Assembly: GCA_017473015.1 (NCBI GenBank)
Contig: JAFUNP010000033.1
Location: 1 to 64,000, forward strand
Source of the DNA: Oscillospiraceae bacterium
GTDB taxonomy: Bacteria > Bacillota > Clostridia > Oscillospirales > Ruminococcaceae
DNA length: 64,000 nucleotides
Direction of reading: 5' to 3'
The translations under genes and the position numbers were made by a program. Under the pieces are notes generated by a model that worked only from the letters and a program-made list of their open reading frames with translations, did not search any database and was not told the DNA's origin. Positions within the stretch are counted from its first letter, which is position 1. The number at the start of each line of letters is the position of its first letter. Shown here one piece after another: positions 8,576-17,087 of this stretch.

Positions 8576-9946
8576 ATGAGTATTTTAAACGGTAAAAAGA
8601 ATATACACTTTGTAGGCATCGGCGGCAGCGGTATGTACCCTATTGTACAGATTCTGGCCGGACGCGGATATAATATAACAGGCAGTGATGTAAACGAAGG
8701 CGACATCATCAACTATGAACGCGCCATGGGAATAAAAGTAAATATTCCTCACGCTGCAGAAGCTGTGGAAGGCGCAGACCTGGTGGTTTACTCCGCAGCT
8801 ATTTTCAAGGATAACTGTGAACTGGCAAGAGCAAAAGAACTGGGTATTCCTTGTATTGAAAGAAGCGTAATGCTGGGTGAAGTAAGCAGATTTTTTGAAA
8901 AATCCATCTGCGTAAGCGGCACTCATGGCAAAACCACCACAACCAGCCTTATCAGCCAGATTATGATTATGGCCGGCAAAGACCCAGCCTGTGTAATCGG
9001 CGGCAAGCTGCCTCTTATCAATGGCTACGGCCGTGACGGCAAAGGCGAAAATGTGGTAATTGAAAGCTGTGAATACAGCTACACATTCCTGGAACTTACA
9101 CCTTATCTGGCAATCGTGCTGAACATTGACCACGACCATCTGGAGTTTTTCAAAACCTTTGAAAACCTGCAGGACACATTCAGAAAATTCACAGACCTGG
9201 CCACAGGCGCTGTATTAATCAACGGCGATGATAAAAACACCACAGATGTGATAAAGGATATGCATGTGCCGGTAATCACATTCGGTCTGGAAGAAGGCAG
9301 GGACTACCGCGGTGTCAATGTGAGAAAAGAGCATCAGAGTTTCTATTCATATGATGTGGAATACAAAGGTGAAATCATTTCCACAATCCATCTGTCAATC
9401 CCCGGCAAGCACAACATTTACAACTCTCTGGCCGCTTTTGCAGCCTGCCATATGAGCGGTGTGGATGTGGCTGACATTGAAAAAGCCACAAATGCTTTCG
9501 GCGGTGCAGGCAGACGTTTTGAAATTCTGGGTACCGTAAACGGCGTGACAATCGCTGACGACTATGCACATCATCCTGAAGAAATCACAGCCACACTGAA
9601 CGCAGCCAACGACATGGGCTTCAAGCGTGTGTGGGCAGTATTCCAGCCATTCACCTATTCCAGAACAAAAATGCTGCTGAATGATTTTGCCACTTCCCTG
9701 CAGCTGGCGGACAAGGTGGTTATGACAGAAATCATGGGCAGCCGTGAGGTAAACACCATCGGCATCTACACAAAAGACCTGGCAGAGCTGATTCCGGGCA
9801 GTGTGTGGTACGAAGGCTTTGACGGCGTGGTAAAACACTGCAAAGAAAATGTACAGCCGGGCGACCTGGTAATAACACTGGGCTGTGGCGACATATACAA
9901 AGCCGCCAAAATGATGGTAAAAGAATTTGAAGATATAAACAGATAA
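8576..9946 (+). CDS. murC: UDP-N-acetylmuramate--L-alanine ligase
   Basis: Cytoplasmic ATP-dependent ligase that adds L-alanine to UDP-MurNAc, the first amino acid of the peptidoglycan stem peptide. Length 456 aa, normal for MurC. The N-terminal nucleotide motif FVGIGGSGM (12-20) is the MurC version. The P-loop SGTHGKTTTT starts at residue 114. LNIDHDHLEFF, IPGKHNIYNSLAAFA and DDYAHHPEEI are conserved Mur-ligase blocks. The ATG at 8576 follows CGGAGATAATT. It is monocistronic with a terminator just after the stop, unlike genomes where murC sits in the dcw cluster. ddl and murI of the same pathway lie at 52159-54034. Confidence 0.96.
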   Translation: MSILNGKKNIHFVGIGGSGMYPIVQILAGRGYNITGSDVNEGDIINYERAMGIKVNIPHAAEAVEGADLVVYSAAIFKDNCELARAKELGIPCIERSVMLGEVSRFFEKSICVSGTHGKTTTTSLISQIMIMAGKDPACVIGGKLPLINGYGRDGKGENVVIESCEYSYTFLELTPYLAIVLNIDHDHLEFFKTFENLQDTFRKFTDLATGAVLINGDDKNTTDVIKDMHVPVITFGLEEGRDYRGVNVRKEHQSFYSYDVEYKGEIISTIHLSIPGKHNIYNSLAAFAACHMSGVDVADIEKATNAFGGAGRRFEILGTVNGVTIADDYAHHPEEITATLNAANDMGFKRVWAVFQPFTYSRTKMLLNDFATSLQLADKVVMTEIMGSREVNTIGIYTKDLAELIPGSVWYEGFDGVVKHCKENVQPGDLVITLGCGDIYKAAKMMVKEFEDINR

Positions 9947-9951
9947 AAACA

Positions 9952-9985
9952 AAAGAAAGGCCACCCCGCAGGGTGGCTTTTCTTT
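9952..9985. terminator. Bidirectional terminator between murC and the small ORF
   Basis: AAAGAAAG precedes GCCACCC, loop CGCA, GGGTGGC, then CTTTTCTTT. Transcripts converge here from murC (plus) and from the peptide gene at 10016-10090 (minus). Confidence 0.85.
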
Positions 9986-10015
9986 GTATCGAGAAAAACT
10001 ATGAGGTTACAGTTG

Positions 10016-10090
10016 TTATGCTATAAAAGGTGTGAGAACCACAAATGTGAACATTAAAAAACCGGCAAATCTTCTGATAAGCTGTTTCAT
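10016..10090 (-). CDS. Probable 24-residue hydrophobic peptide
   Basis: Short reading frame starting MKQLIRRF, followed by a single hydrophobic segment ending VVLTPFIA: positively charged N-terminus, one membrane span, no tail. The ATG at 10090 has AAGGAG seven bases upstream. A good promoter (10142-10170) sits some 45 bases before that, and a terminator follows the stop. These signals make it a better gene candidate than a random ORF. I do not recognise a family. Type I toxin peptides and small membrane regulators have this shape, but no antisense RNA was identified, so no function is assigned. Confidence 0.6.
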   Translation of the reverse strand: MKQLIRRFAGFLMFTFVVLTPFIA

Positions 10091-10141
10091 ACCTGTACTC
10101 CTTTTTGCAGTGAATTGTGGTGAATTTCTTTTGTTGAGTAC

Positions 10142-10170
10142 AGTGTACAACACAAATTTTACCTTTTCAA
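10142..10170 (-). promoter_or_regulatory. Promoter of the 24-residue peptide, with overlapping palindrome
   Basis: Minus-strand TTGAAA (10165-10170), 17-base spacer, TACACT (10142-10147). The 11-base inverted repeat GTACA-C-TGTAC (10138-10148) covers the -10 element and could be an operator. Confidence 0.6.
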
Positions 10171-10257
10171 TGGGGTATAAAGAAAGTTTACCGGCTGTTA
10201 AAAAAAGTTTAATAATATTCAAAAATGGTTAACCTGCGGTTAATTCTGTGTTCATAA

Positions 10258-11511
10258 TTACCTGCCGTTTCTCACGGCTGTCAGGTTTCGGCTGTCTGAG
10301 TGAATTATAGGTTGCCATGTGACCTCCATAAACAGTGCCGCCACAGAAATGGGGATATAAGTCATCATAAACAAGGGAAAGGTGAAGATATAAGCCAGCT
10401 TTCTTATAGCTGTGGTGTGTATATGCTCCCACAAAGTAAATGTGGTCAATCCGCCCATGGCAAAAAACATCCAGTATACAGAACGGAATGTGGATATGAT
10501 GCCCAGTGCCACCGGCAAAGTGTCCCGTCCGGCCAGTATCGCCCACACACAGGCAGACACATTTACCATAACACTTGCAAGGGTAAGCAGTACTACAGGG
10601 GCAAGGTTCATCACCATATCGGCACAGGAGAGACTGCCTTCTTTCACTGCCTTTTTTATCAGCAGACTGCCATACTTGTCAAACACCTGATAGTTGCCTT
10701 TGGCCCAGCGCACACGCTGTTTCACACTCTGGGACAGCGCGAGGGGCTGTTCGTCAAAAAACTGTGCTGTGGCACAGTAGCCGATTTTTCTGCCGGCTGT
10801 TATATTCCATGCTGAAAATTCTATATCCTCTGTAAGTAAATGGAAAGGCCAGCCGCCCAGCTCCCTGTAAATTTTATCACTGAACATATACCCTGTACCG
10901 GACACATGGCAGCTGAGTCCCAGCAGATGACGGGACTGGTTGAGAAAAAAGCTCTCCCTCATAAACCACAGGCCACAGCCTGCTGTCAGCCAGTTATCGC
11001 CGTAGTTTTTGCTGTTGCGGAAGGAAGTGACCACATCATAGCCTGTGCTGAAAACCCTGTTCATTTCAGCTATATAGTTTTCCCGGAGAAGATTGTCGGC
11101 ATCAAACACAAAATAGCCGTCAAAACTGCCAGCGCTGTAATCACCGTCTATACTTCGCAGCAGAAAATCCATAGCCCGGCCCTTTCCGGTATGGCTGCGA
11201 TCATGTCGCTCATACACCAACGCACCTGCGCGGCGTGCAATGGCGGCTGTGGAGTCAGTACAGTTATCCGCCACAACAAAAGTGGTTACCAGACTGCCGG
11301 GATAGGTCTGCTTTTTTATGCTGTCTATCAGGTTTGCTATAACAGCTTCCTCATTTCTGGCGCAGATAAGAACAGCATATCTGTGCAGTTTTTCTCCTTT
11401 TTGTATTTTTTCTTTTATAAGAAACGGCACCAGTATATATACCACCTGATACGCATAACACAAAGCGAATATTACAGAAACCGCAATATTGAAATATCTT
11501 ATAAATTCCAT
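10258..11511 (-). CDS. Family 2 glycosyltransferase, membrane-bound, processive type
   Basis: Integral-membrane sugar transferase of 417 residues. An N-terminal helix (5-32) precedes the GT-A domain. The catalytic series of processive GT2 enzymes is complete: nucleotide-binding VLICARNEE (47-55), ADNCTD near 81, DAD at 137-139, TED at 227-229 and QRVRW at 265-269. Several C-terminal helices follow. This architecture is shared with cellulose/poly-GlcNAc synthases, hyaluronan synthase and related exopolysaccharide or lipid glycosyltransferases, so the product cannot be stated. The ATG at 11511 follows CGAGGTGTAAA. No other polysaccharide genes adjoin it. Confidence 0.85.
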   Translation of the reverse strand: MEFIRYFNIAVSVIFALCYAYQVVYILVPFLIKEKIQKGEKLHRYAVLICARNEEAVIANLIDSIKKQTYPGSLVTTFVVADNCTDSTAAIARRAGALVYERHDRSHTGKGRAMDFLLRSIDGDYSAGSFDGYFVFDADNLLRENYIAEMNRVFSTGYDVVTSFRNSKNYGDNWLTAGCGLWFMRESFFLNQSRHLLGLSCHVSGTGYMFSDKIYRELGGWPFHLLTEDIEFSAWNITAGRKIGYCATAQFFDEQPLALSQSVKQRVRWAKGNYQVFDKYGSLLIKKAVKEGSLSCADMVMNLAPVVLLTLASVMVNVSACVWAILAGRDTLPVALGIISTFRSVYWMFFAMGGLTTFTLWEHIHTTAIRKLAYIFTFPLFMMTYIPISVAALFMEVTWQPIIHSDSRNLTAVRNGR

Positions 11512-11584
11512 TTTACACCTCGTAAATTTGTGACTGTATTTAAAGGGGTTTTCTTATTATTGGTTTTGCAGAAATGACCGAAGA

Positions 11585-11610
11585 AGATTCTTCGTCACTG
11601 CCGCTCCTCA
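11585..11610. repeat. Dispersed intergenic repeat A, copy 1
   Basis: 26 bases from AGATTCTTCGTCACTG to GCTCCTCA, identical to 11718-11743. They lie in the gene-free region 11512-11925 together with repeat B (11642) and a large hairpin (11851-11911). No coding sequence is apparent in this region. Confidence 0.75.
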
Positions 11611-11641
11611 AAACGACATACTTTTAGTTTGTGCACTGTTT

Positions 11642-11674
11642 CGCGTAGGGGCGGGCGTCCCCGACCGCCCGAAA
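11642..11674. repeat. Dispersed intergenic repeat B, copy 1
   Basis: Starts CGCGTAGGGGCGGGCGTCCC and recurs at 58272 with only two mismatches over its first 31 bases. A diverged relative carrying TGGCGGACG and TATCCGCCCG lies at 11762-11810. GGGCGG...CCGCCC makes it a hairpin former. Confidence 0.75.
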
Positions 11675-11717
11675 CCGTACATAGTGCATTTTCAGTGTTG
11701 TGCAAAAGTACAAGAAG

Positions 11718-11743
11718 AGATTCTTCGTCACTGCCGCTCCTCA
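11718..11743. repeat. Dispersed intergenic repeat A, copy 2
   Basis: Perfect 26-base copy of 11585-11610 in the same orientation, followed here by GAATGACA (AAACGACA in copy 1). Confidence 0.75.
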
Positions 11744-11850
11744 GAATGACAGAATTATTGTTTCGTGTAGTGGCGGACGTGTGCCCTGAAAGGGTATAGT
11801 ATCCGCCCGCTATTCAGGATAAAACTTTTTTATAAAATCATAACAAATTT

Positions 11851-11911
11851 AAAACACTGCGCAAAATAACCTGGATTGCAATATTTGCAGGGTTGTTTTG
11901 TGCAGTGTTTT
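11851..11911 (-). terminator. Long hairpin after the histidine kinase, probable terminator
   Basis: AAAACACTGC (11851-11860) pairs with GCAGTGTTTT (11902-11911). Inner arms CAAAA/TTTTG and AACC/GGTT extend the stem. The T tract on the minus strand is weak, so it could also be an mRNA-stabilising structure. Confidence 0.55.
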
Positions 11912-11925
11912 GTGTGTCTTTCCCT

Positions 11926-13401
11926 TTAAATCATATCAAAAGTGAGAACAGCTTTGAAAAGGTCGCCGTCAATTTCCAGCACCATATGGCCGTTCAGTAT
12001 TTCGGTCAGTGACTGTGCTATAGACAGCCCCAGGCCGCTGCCCTCTGTGTTGCGGGAAGAGTCCCCGCGCACAAAGCGTTCCATGAGTTCATCGGGAGAA
12101 ATATTCAGTTGTGTGCGGGATACATTTTTAAATGTAATCACCGCTTTATCGCCGTCTTTCTGTGCGTTGATATATATTCGTGTACCGGGCCGGGAATATT
12201 TGCAGGCGTTGTTCAGCAGATTGTCAAAAATACGCCACAACAGTCTGCCGTCTGACAGGACATACATTTCTTCCCCTGGCAGATTGAGGGACAGTTCCAG
12301 ATTCCGGTTTTCCGCTTTGTCCATATACTCACCCACAGCCTGATTCAACAACAGGTTTACGCCTGTGGTAGAAAGATGAACTGCAATATTGCCTGTGGAG
12401 GCTTTGGAGGCTTCCACCAGGTCGTCAATCAGCTTTTTCAGTCGGTCTGACTGGCGCTGCAGTACATTCACATAATCAGCCATGGGCTGCCGGGTGATGT
12501 TTTCTTTTTGTATCAGGTCTATGTAGTTAATAATGGAGGTCAGCGGTGTTTTTATATCGTGGGACACATTGGTGATAAGCTCTGTTTTCAGCCTTTCACC
12601 TTTCATCCGTTCGTTTACGGCGTTGGAGACGATTATATTGATATTGTTCAGGTTTTCCGCGTGAGCAGCTATTTCCTTTGGCATGCGGTGGGTGTCCACC
12701 TTGTAATCGGTATCACCCCGGGCTATTTTTTCAATGCCCGTAGCTATTCTGCCCCACGCCATATGTATACGGCCAAATACCACCACAGCTATCGCAGCGG
12801 CGATAAAAGGCCCCACCGGCCATAGCAACAGTGAAATCAGTGTCAGTACAGCTATTGCCGCAGCTGTCTGCCAGTAAAGAGGCAGGCTGGTGATATAAAA
12901 GCAGATGCTGTGCCATATACCCACCACAAATCTGCCCACTGCACTGAAAAAGCGCCAGGTGAATGTATTTGTCAGCAGAGTGTAGGTTTTGCAGCGGACT
13001 GCTATTGAGGTACACAGGAAAATGGACGCCAGATAGCATATACTGAGGGACACGAAAATCACCTCAAAACCCCAGCGGTAATGGAACAGATAAGCTGTCA
13101 GCGCACCACTGGTGGCAATCACCGCTCCGTCCACCAGAAGATAAAGCTCCAGAGGAACTTTGTCAAAATAGTTTGGTGTCACCGCTTCTTTGCCTCGGTA
13201 GTGACCTGCACTGCGCATAATGGTGGCAAACAGTACCAGACCAATCACAATCCGTACGCTGGTGGCATAGGCAGAGGTATTAACCCCCAAGCCGAAATCG
13301 GCAAACAGGTGTGTTCCCCGTATTACAGTGATGAAAATATCCACGCCCAGCAGGCCAATCAGCCAGCCGCGGAAAATTTCGTTTTCAATCAGCTTTTTCA
13401 T
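11926..13401 (-). CDS. Two-component sensor histidine kinase
   Basis: Membrane kinase of 491 residues that phosphorylates the adjacent regulator. Several hydrophobic helices fill residues 12-210, a HAMP-like linker follows, and then the DHp domain has NVSHDIKTPLTSI with phospho-acceptor His281. The ATPase domain contains NNACKYSRPGTR (N box) and GSGLGLSIAQSL (G box). The start overlaps the regulator's stop in an ATGA, so the two are translationally coupled, regulator first. The layout of many membrane spans, no large extracellular domain and an OmpR-type partner resembles envelope-stress or VanS-like kinases, but the signal is unknown. Confidence 0.93.
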   Translation of the reverse strand: MKKLIENEIFRGWLIGLLGVDIFITVIRGTHLFADFGLGVNTSAYATSVRIVIGLVLFATIMRSAGHYRGKEAVTPNYFDKVPLELYLLVDGAVIATSGALTAYLFHYRWGFEVIFVSLSICYLASIFLCTSIAVRCKTYTLLTNTFTWRFFSAVGRFVVGIWHSICFYITSLPLYWQTAAAIAVLTLISLLLWPVGPFIAAAIAVVVFGRIHMAWGRIATGIEKIARGDTDYKVDTHRMPKEIAAHAENLNNINIIVSNAVNERMKGERLKTELITNVSHDIKTPLTSIINYIDLIQKENITRQPMADYVNVLQRQSDRLKKLIDDLVEASKASTGNIAVHLSTTGVNLLLNQAVGEYMDKAENRNLELSLNLPGEEMYVLSDGRLLWRIFDNLLNNACKYSRPGTRIYINAQKDGDKAVITFKNVSRTQLNISPDELMERFVRGDSSRNTEGSGLGLSIAQSLTEILNGHMVLEIDGDLFKAVLTFDMI

Positions 13402-14090
13402 TTACCGTTCTCCATTTTGTACCCGTGGCCCCACACCACCTTGAGATAGCGCGGCTCTGCCGGGTTTATTTCCAGTTTTTCACGCAGGTGGCGTATGTGT
13501 ACCACCACGGTGTTTTCAGCACCGTAAGGGGCATCGTTCCACACTTTTGCGTAAATTTCCTTTGGTGAAAAAACCTGACCGGGATTGTGCATAAGCAATC
13601 GCAGTATTTCAAATTCTGTAGGTGTCAGGCTGACAGGCTCACCGTCACAGGTGACAGTTTTTGATTTGTCGTCCAGGGTGATACCGCCTATGGTGAGGCG
13701 GTCGTCATTATGTACCTTGCCGCCCAGCTTTGTATAACGACGCAGCCGGCTGCGCACACGGGCCTGCAGTTCAACAGGGTTGAAAGGCTTTGTGATATAA
13801 TCATCAGCGCCCATGTTCAGTCCCAGAATTTTGTCAGTGTCCTCACTTTTGGCAGACAACAGTATAACCGGAATGTTGTAATCTTCCCTGATTTTTGTCA
13901 GGGCGGAAATTCCGTCCAGCTGTGGCATCATAATATCCATAACCACCAGGTGAATGTCGTTTTCCCTGATAATTTCCAGAGCCTGTCTGCCGTTGTAGGC
14001 CGCAAAAACTATGTAATCCTCGTTTGACAGGTATATTTTCAAAGCATTGACAATATCTTTTTCATCGTCACAGATAAGTATGTTGTACAT
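13398..14090 (-). CDS. OmpR/PhoB-family response regulator
   Basis: DNA-binding regulator of 230 residues. The receiver domain has the acidic pair Asp8-Asp9, phospho-acceptor Asp52 (VVMDIMMP), the switch serine in LLSAKSED and the lysine in ITKPFNP. A C-terminal winged helix follows from about 130 (LTPTEFEILRLLMHNPGQVF, then VHIRHLREKLE). It is the first gene of the pair with the kinase at 11926-13401, overlapping it by four bases. Targets are unknown; the YibE/F membrane protein upstream on the same strand is separated by a terminator. Confidence 0.95.
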   Translation of the reverse strand: MYNILICDDEKDIVNALKIYLSNEDYIVFAAYNGRQALEIIRENDIHLVVMDIMMPQLDGISALTKIREDYNIPVILLSAKSEDTDKILGLNMGADDYITKPFNPVELQARVRSRLRRYTKLGGKVHNDDRLTIGGITLDDKSKTVTCDGEPVSLTPTEFEILRLLMHNPGQVFSPKEIYAKVWNDAPYGAENTVVVHIRHLREKLEINPAEPRYLKVVWGHGYKMENGK

Positions 14091-14221
14091 ATTTCTCCTC
14101 CGCCTTTATTATCTCTTTTTCCATATTAAAATTATACACCAAAAATTATTAAGATTCTCTTAATTCGTGATTACATTTCTGTCACAAATGCATTTTAAAA
14201 CATAAGTACTGATATGTAAAC

Positions 14222-14258
14222 AAAAACCAGTCTTTGTCATCAGGGAAAAGACTGGTTT
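14222..14258 (-). terminator. Terminator after yibE/F
   Basis: Minus-strand AAACCAGTCTTT pairs with AAAGACTGGTTT around a 12-base loop and runs into a T-rich stretch. It separates the YibE/F gene from the two-component genes. Confidence 0.75.
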
Positions 14259-14266
14259 ATATTGAG

Positions 14267-15448
14267 TTATTCTTTTACATATTTCTTTTTACTGTTGTCA
14301 TCAGACCGGTAGAGAATACCGCATATCACACTGGTGAGAGGAATGGTCAGCAGTATGCCCAGACTGCCTGCCACCGCCTGAAGCAGTTCAACCAGAATCA
14401 TTTCAGTGTTGAACAGCAGCAGCGGAGATGAAGCGTTGTAAGCTGCCAGCAGCAGTGTAACAGACAGAGATGAGCCGATGTAAGCCAATATCAGTGTATC
14501 TGTCATAGTGCCCATAATATCGCGGCCGATAACCATGCCACTGCGGGTCAGCTGCCGTGCAGTCATATCCCCGGCCTGTTCTTTCAGCTCTGCCAGTGAT
14601 GAGGAAAGTGACAGGGAAACGTCCATTACAGCGCCCACTGCGCCGAAGATAATGGCGGCGAAAATAACCGCTTTCAGGTCGATAGGGTTTTCGTTATTGA
14701 GGAACAGCAGATACATGGCGTCCTCTGTAGTGAGACCTGTGAGATGGCAGATTTCTGTGGCCAGAACAGTGAGAATACCGGACACGCATACACCGGCTGC
14801 ACAGCCAATCATAGCCGCAAGGCTTTTCTTTGAAGCGCCGTTGTTTATCAGCAGCGGCACAACATTGATAAATATACAGGTTGATATTGACCAGGAATAT
14901 ATGTTGCCGCCGTTGAGAACAGCAGGAATAAACACATAAAAAATGCTGGCCACAGTGAAAGACAGTGAAACCAGTGTGTTCAGACCTTTTCGTCTGCCCA
15001 GCACTACCAGTAATACTGCAAACAGGGCGTAGAGCAGGAATATAAAGTCCACACGGTGATATTCAGCAAACATATATTTTACATCAGGTGCATTGTGATT
15101 CTGGTTGAGATATACAACCACCTTATCCCCCGGCGTAACCACCCTCTGGTCTATGGCATACATGCTGTCTATAGACTGTATGGCAGTGAAAACAGTGCCT
15201 TTGCGGTAGCCTGTGAGAAACTCAGCCTCAAAAAGTATAATCTTATCATCTGTTTCAAAGCCGTTGTACACTATTTTCTGATATTCAGGGTCTATAACCC
15301 GAGTGACACGGGCTTTTTGCGGTGTGCCTGTTTCATAGTTCAGCGAATAATCTATTTTGTTCACATTGGCTGCCTTGTTGCCTATAAAAATAAATAACAG
15401 CGAAAAAACAATGGTGAGTATATAAATAATATTATCTCTTTTTTTCAT
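14267..15448 (-). CDS. YibE/F-like membrane protein
   Basis: 393-residue integral-membrane protein. One N-terminal helix (about 7-24) is followed by an extracytoplasmic domain of about 100 residues (TGTPQKARVTRVIDPEYQ onward). A block of seven or eight helices then runs from about 135, including the family segment FGAVGAVMDVSLSLSSSLAE and RSGMVIGRDIMGTMTDTLIL. These match YibE/F of lactococci and clostridia. The family's role is not established; export of a small molecule has been suggested. The ATG at 15448 follows AAGGGAGAAG. It forms its own transcription unit. Confidence 0.85.
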   Translation of the reverse strand: MKKRDNIIYILTIVFSLLFIFIGNKAANVNKIDYSLNYETGTPQKARVTRVIDPEYQKIVYNGFETDDKIILFEAEFLTGYRKGTVFTAIQSIDSMYAIDQRVVTPGDKVVVYLNQNHNAPDVKYMFAEYHRVDFIFLLYALFAVLLVVLGRRKGLNTLVSLSFTVASIFYVFIPAVLNGGNIYSWSISTCIFINVVPLLINNGASKKSLAAMIGCAAGVCVSGILTVLATEICHLTGLTTEDAMYLLFLNNENPIDLKAVIFAAIIFGAVGAVMDVSLSLSSSLAELKEQAGDMTARQLTRSGMVIGRDIMGTMTDTLILAYIGSSLSVTLLLAAYNASSPLLLFNTEMILVELLQAVAGSLGILLTIPLTSVICGILYRSDDNSKKKYVKE

Positions 15449-15548
15449 TCTCTTCTCCCTTATTCATAACTTAAATTTTATTATACCACTTTTCAGTGCT
15501 GTTGTGTGAATTGGCAGTGAATTTTTCTGTGATTATCTCATTTTTCAC

Positions 15549-15576
15549 AAAATAAAAGGAGCTAAACGCTCCTTTT
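15549..15576 (-). terminator. Terminator after the OFA-type MFS gene
   Basis: AAAAGGAGC / GCTCCTTTT with a five-base loop TAAAC, T tract on the minus strand. Confidence 0.8.
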
Positions 15577-15580
15577 GTGG

Positions 15581-16831
15581 TTATTCCTCTGTTTTCAGCT
15601 TTGATGTATCTGTATCCATAACAAAAATCAGTATTACAGCAATCAGCACACCTGCTATACCAACAATGTGGTTTACATTTGCACCCAGCACAGGTGAAAG
15701 CAGTGAAACCAGCACAGGAGCAGCAAGAGAAGCCACTGTACTGTAAAGGCTGATAAAGCCAACATTTGCACCGGCGTTTGCATTACCAAACATATCTGTG
15801 ATAAACGGTGTGATAAGCATTGTCCAGCCGAAGTATGTAAATACCATTGCTGAATAAATAACCAGCAGAGAGATGCCGTGTGCCCCCATCAGCAGCACAG
15901 AGAATACCAGTGTACATACTGTGAATATAATGGCACATTTCTTTCTGCCTATTTTATCAGAAAGAGCTGGAACAACAAACTTGCCGATGGCGGAAACACC
16001 TGTGGCCAGGGCTACAGCAGAAACAGCCAGACTTTCGGACAGACCGCGGGAAATGCCCAGTGTAACGATAGCAGGGGCAATCAGCATATATGCAGGGTTT
16101 ACAAATACACCGGCCATAAACAGCAGCCAGAACTGCTTTGTTTTCAGCATTTCACCCGGTGTAAATTCTACCATTTTTACAGGAGCGGAACCTTTTTGCT
16201 GTGCGCCTGCCTGTGCAGCCATAGCAATAGCAGTTTTTTCCATAAGATATTCCCTGGAAGGATTAATAAGTACAAAACAGCTTACAACGCACAGTACCAT
16301 AAATACAACGCCATAAATGAAAACCGTTCTCTGCATACCCCATGCTCCCAGCAGATATTCAGACAGATAGGTCAGCACTACCAGCAACAGTGATGAAACT
16401 GCACCACAGATACCCATGGCCCAGCCTTTTTTGTCAGCATACCATTTCATAATTGCTGCAGACATAGCAGGTGAAATAAGACCACAGCCGCCGCCGAAAG
16501 GCATTGAAAAACATAAATAAAGCTTTGTAATGGTAGTACCCTCACCCAGTACAGACAGCATGATAACGCCTGTAGCCATCATAACAGAGCCTGCTATAGC
16601 CACCAGATTAGGCGGAAATTTGCCCTGCAGTTTGCCGCCTACAATAGAAAAAATGCCAAAAAATGCAGTACACATAGGGAAAAGCATTGCACTTTCTTCC
16701 AAGGTAATGCCGTAGGTTGCGGCAGCATCTGCCTGGAATACACCCCACAGTGACGGGAATGATGTGCAGGCCCATACAATTACACCTGAAACCAGTATAA
16801 TCCAACGGTTTTTACTGATAGTTTTCTGCAT
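15581..16831 (-). CDS. MFS transporter, oxalate/formate antiporter (OFA)-like
   Basis: 416-residue, 12-helix major facilitator protein. The opening KNRWIILVSGVIVWACTSF, the FGIFSIVGGKLQGKF loop, MPFGGGCGLISPAMSAAIMKWY and PALSDKIGRKKCAIIFT in loop 8-9 are typical of the OFA subgroup. That subgroup exchanges small carboxylates such as oxalate/formate in the few characterised members; most members have unknown substrates. The ATG at 16831 follows AAAAAGGAGTTTTT. A second, distantly similar MFS gene lies at 41757-43004. No oxalate genes are nearby, so the substrate is undecided. Confidence 0.85.
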   Translation of the reverse strand: MQKTISKNRWIILVSGVIVWACTSFPSLWGVFQADAAATYGITLEESAMLFPMCTAFFGIFSIVGGKLQGKFPPNLVAIAGSVMMATGVIMLSVLGEGTTITKLYLCFSMPFGGGCGLISPAMSAAIMKWYADKKGWAMGICGAVSSLLLVVLTYLSEYLLGAWGMQRTVFIYGVVFMVLCVVSCFVLINPSREYLMEKTAIAMAAQAGAQQKGSAPVKMVEFTPGEMLKTKQFWLLFMAGVFVNPAYMLIAPAIVTLGISRGLSESLAVSAVALATGVSAIGKFVVPALSDKIGRKKCAIIFTVCTLVFSVLLMGAHGISLLVIYSAMVFTYFGWTMLITPFITDMFGNANAGANVGFISLYSTVASLAAPVLVSLLSPVLGANVNHIVGIAGVLIAVILIFVMDTDTSKLKTEE

Positions 16832-16948
16832 AAAAACTCCTTTTTAAATTCATAAAACAACAATTAATAACAAATTAATTCAAACAAAGGCATTATATAC
16901 TATTTCAGTATTTTAAGCAATAATAATTTACTGTTTTTTGCAGATATG

Positions 16949-16980
16949 TAAAACAGACAGGCGTATACTGCCTGTCTGTC
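16949..16980 (-). terminator. Terminator after the M20 amidohydrolase
   Basis: ACAGACAGGC (16953-16962) pairs with GCCTGTCTGT (16970-16979); the minus strand continues TTTTAC. It lies about 110 bases past the gene's stop; nothing else is apparent in 16981-17087. Confidence 0.7.
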
Positions 16981-17087
16981 AATAGTTTTATAGGTTAACC
17001 ATAAAGATTATTTTTGAAACTATAAGTTTTTTAGCATCAATCTGACATATGCTATCTGCCCCTGCTCTATGCAGGCTGTAAACAAAC

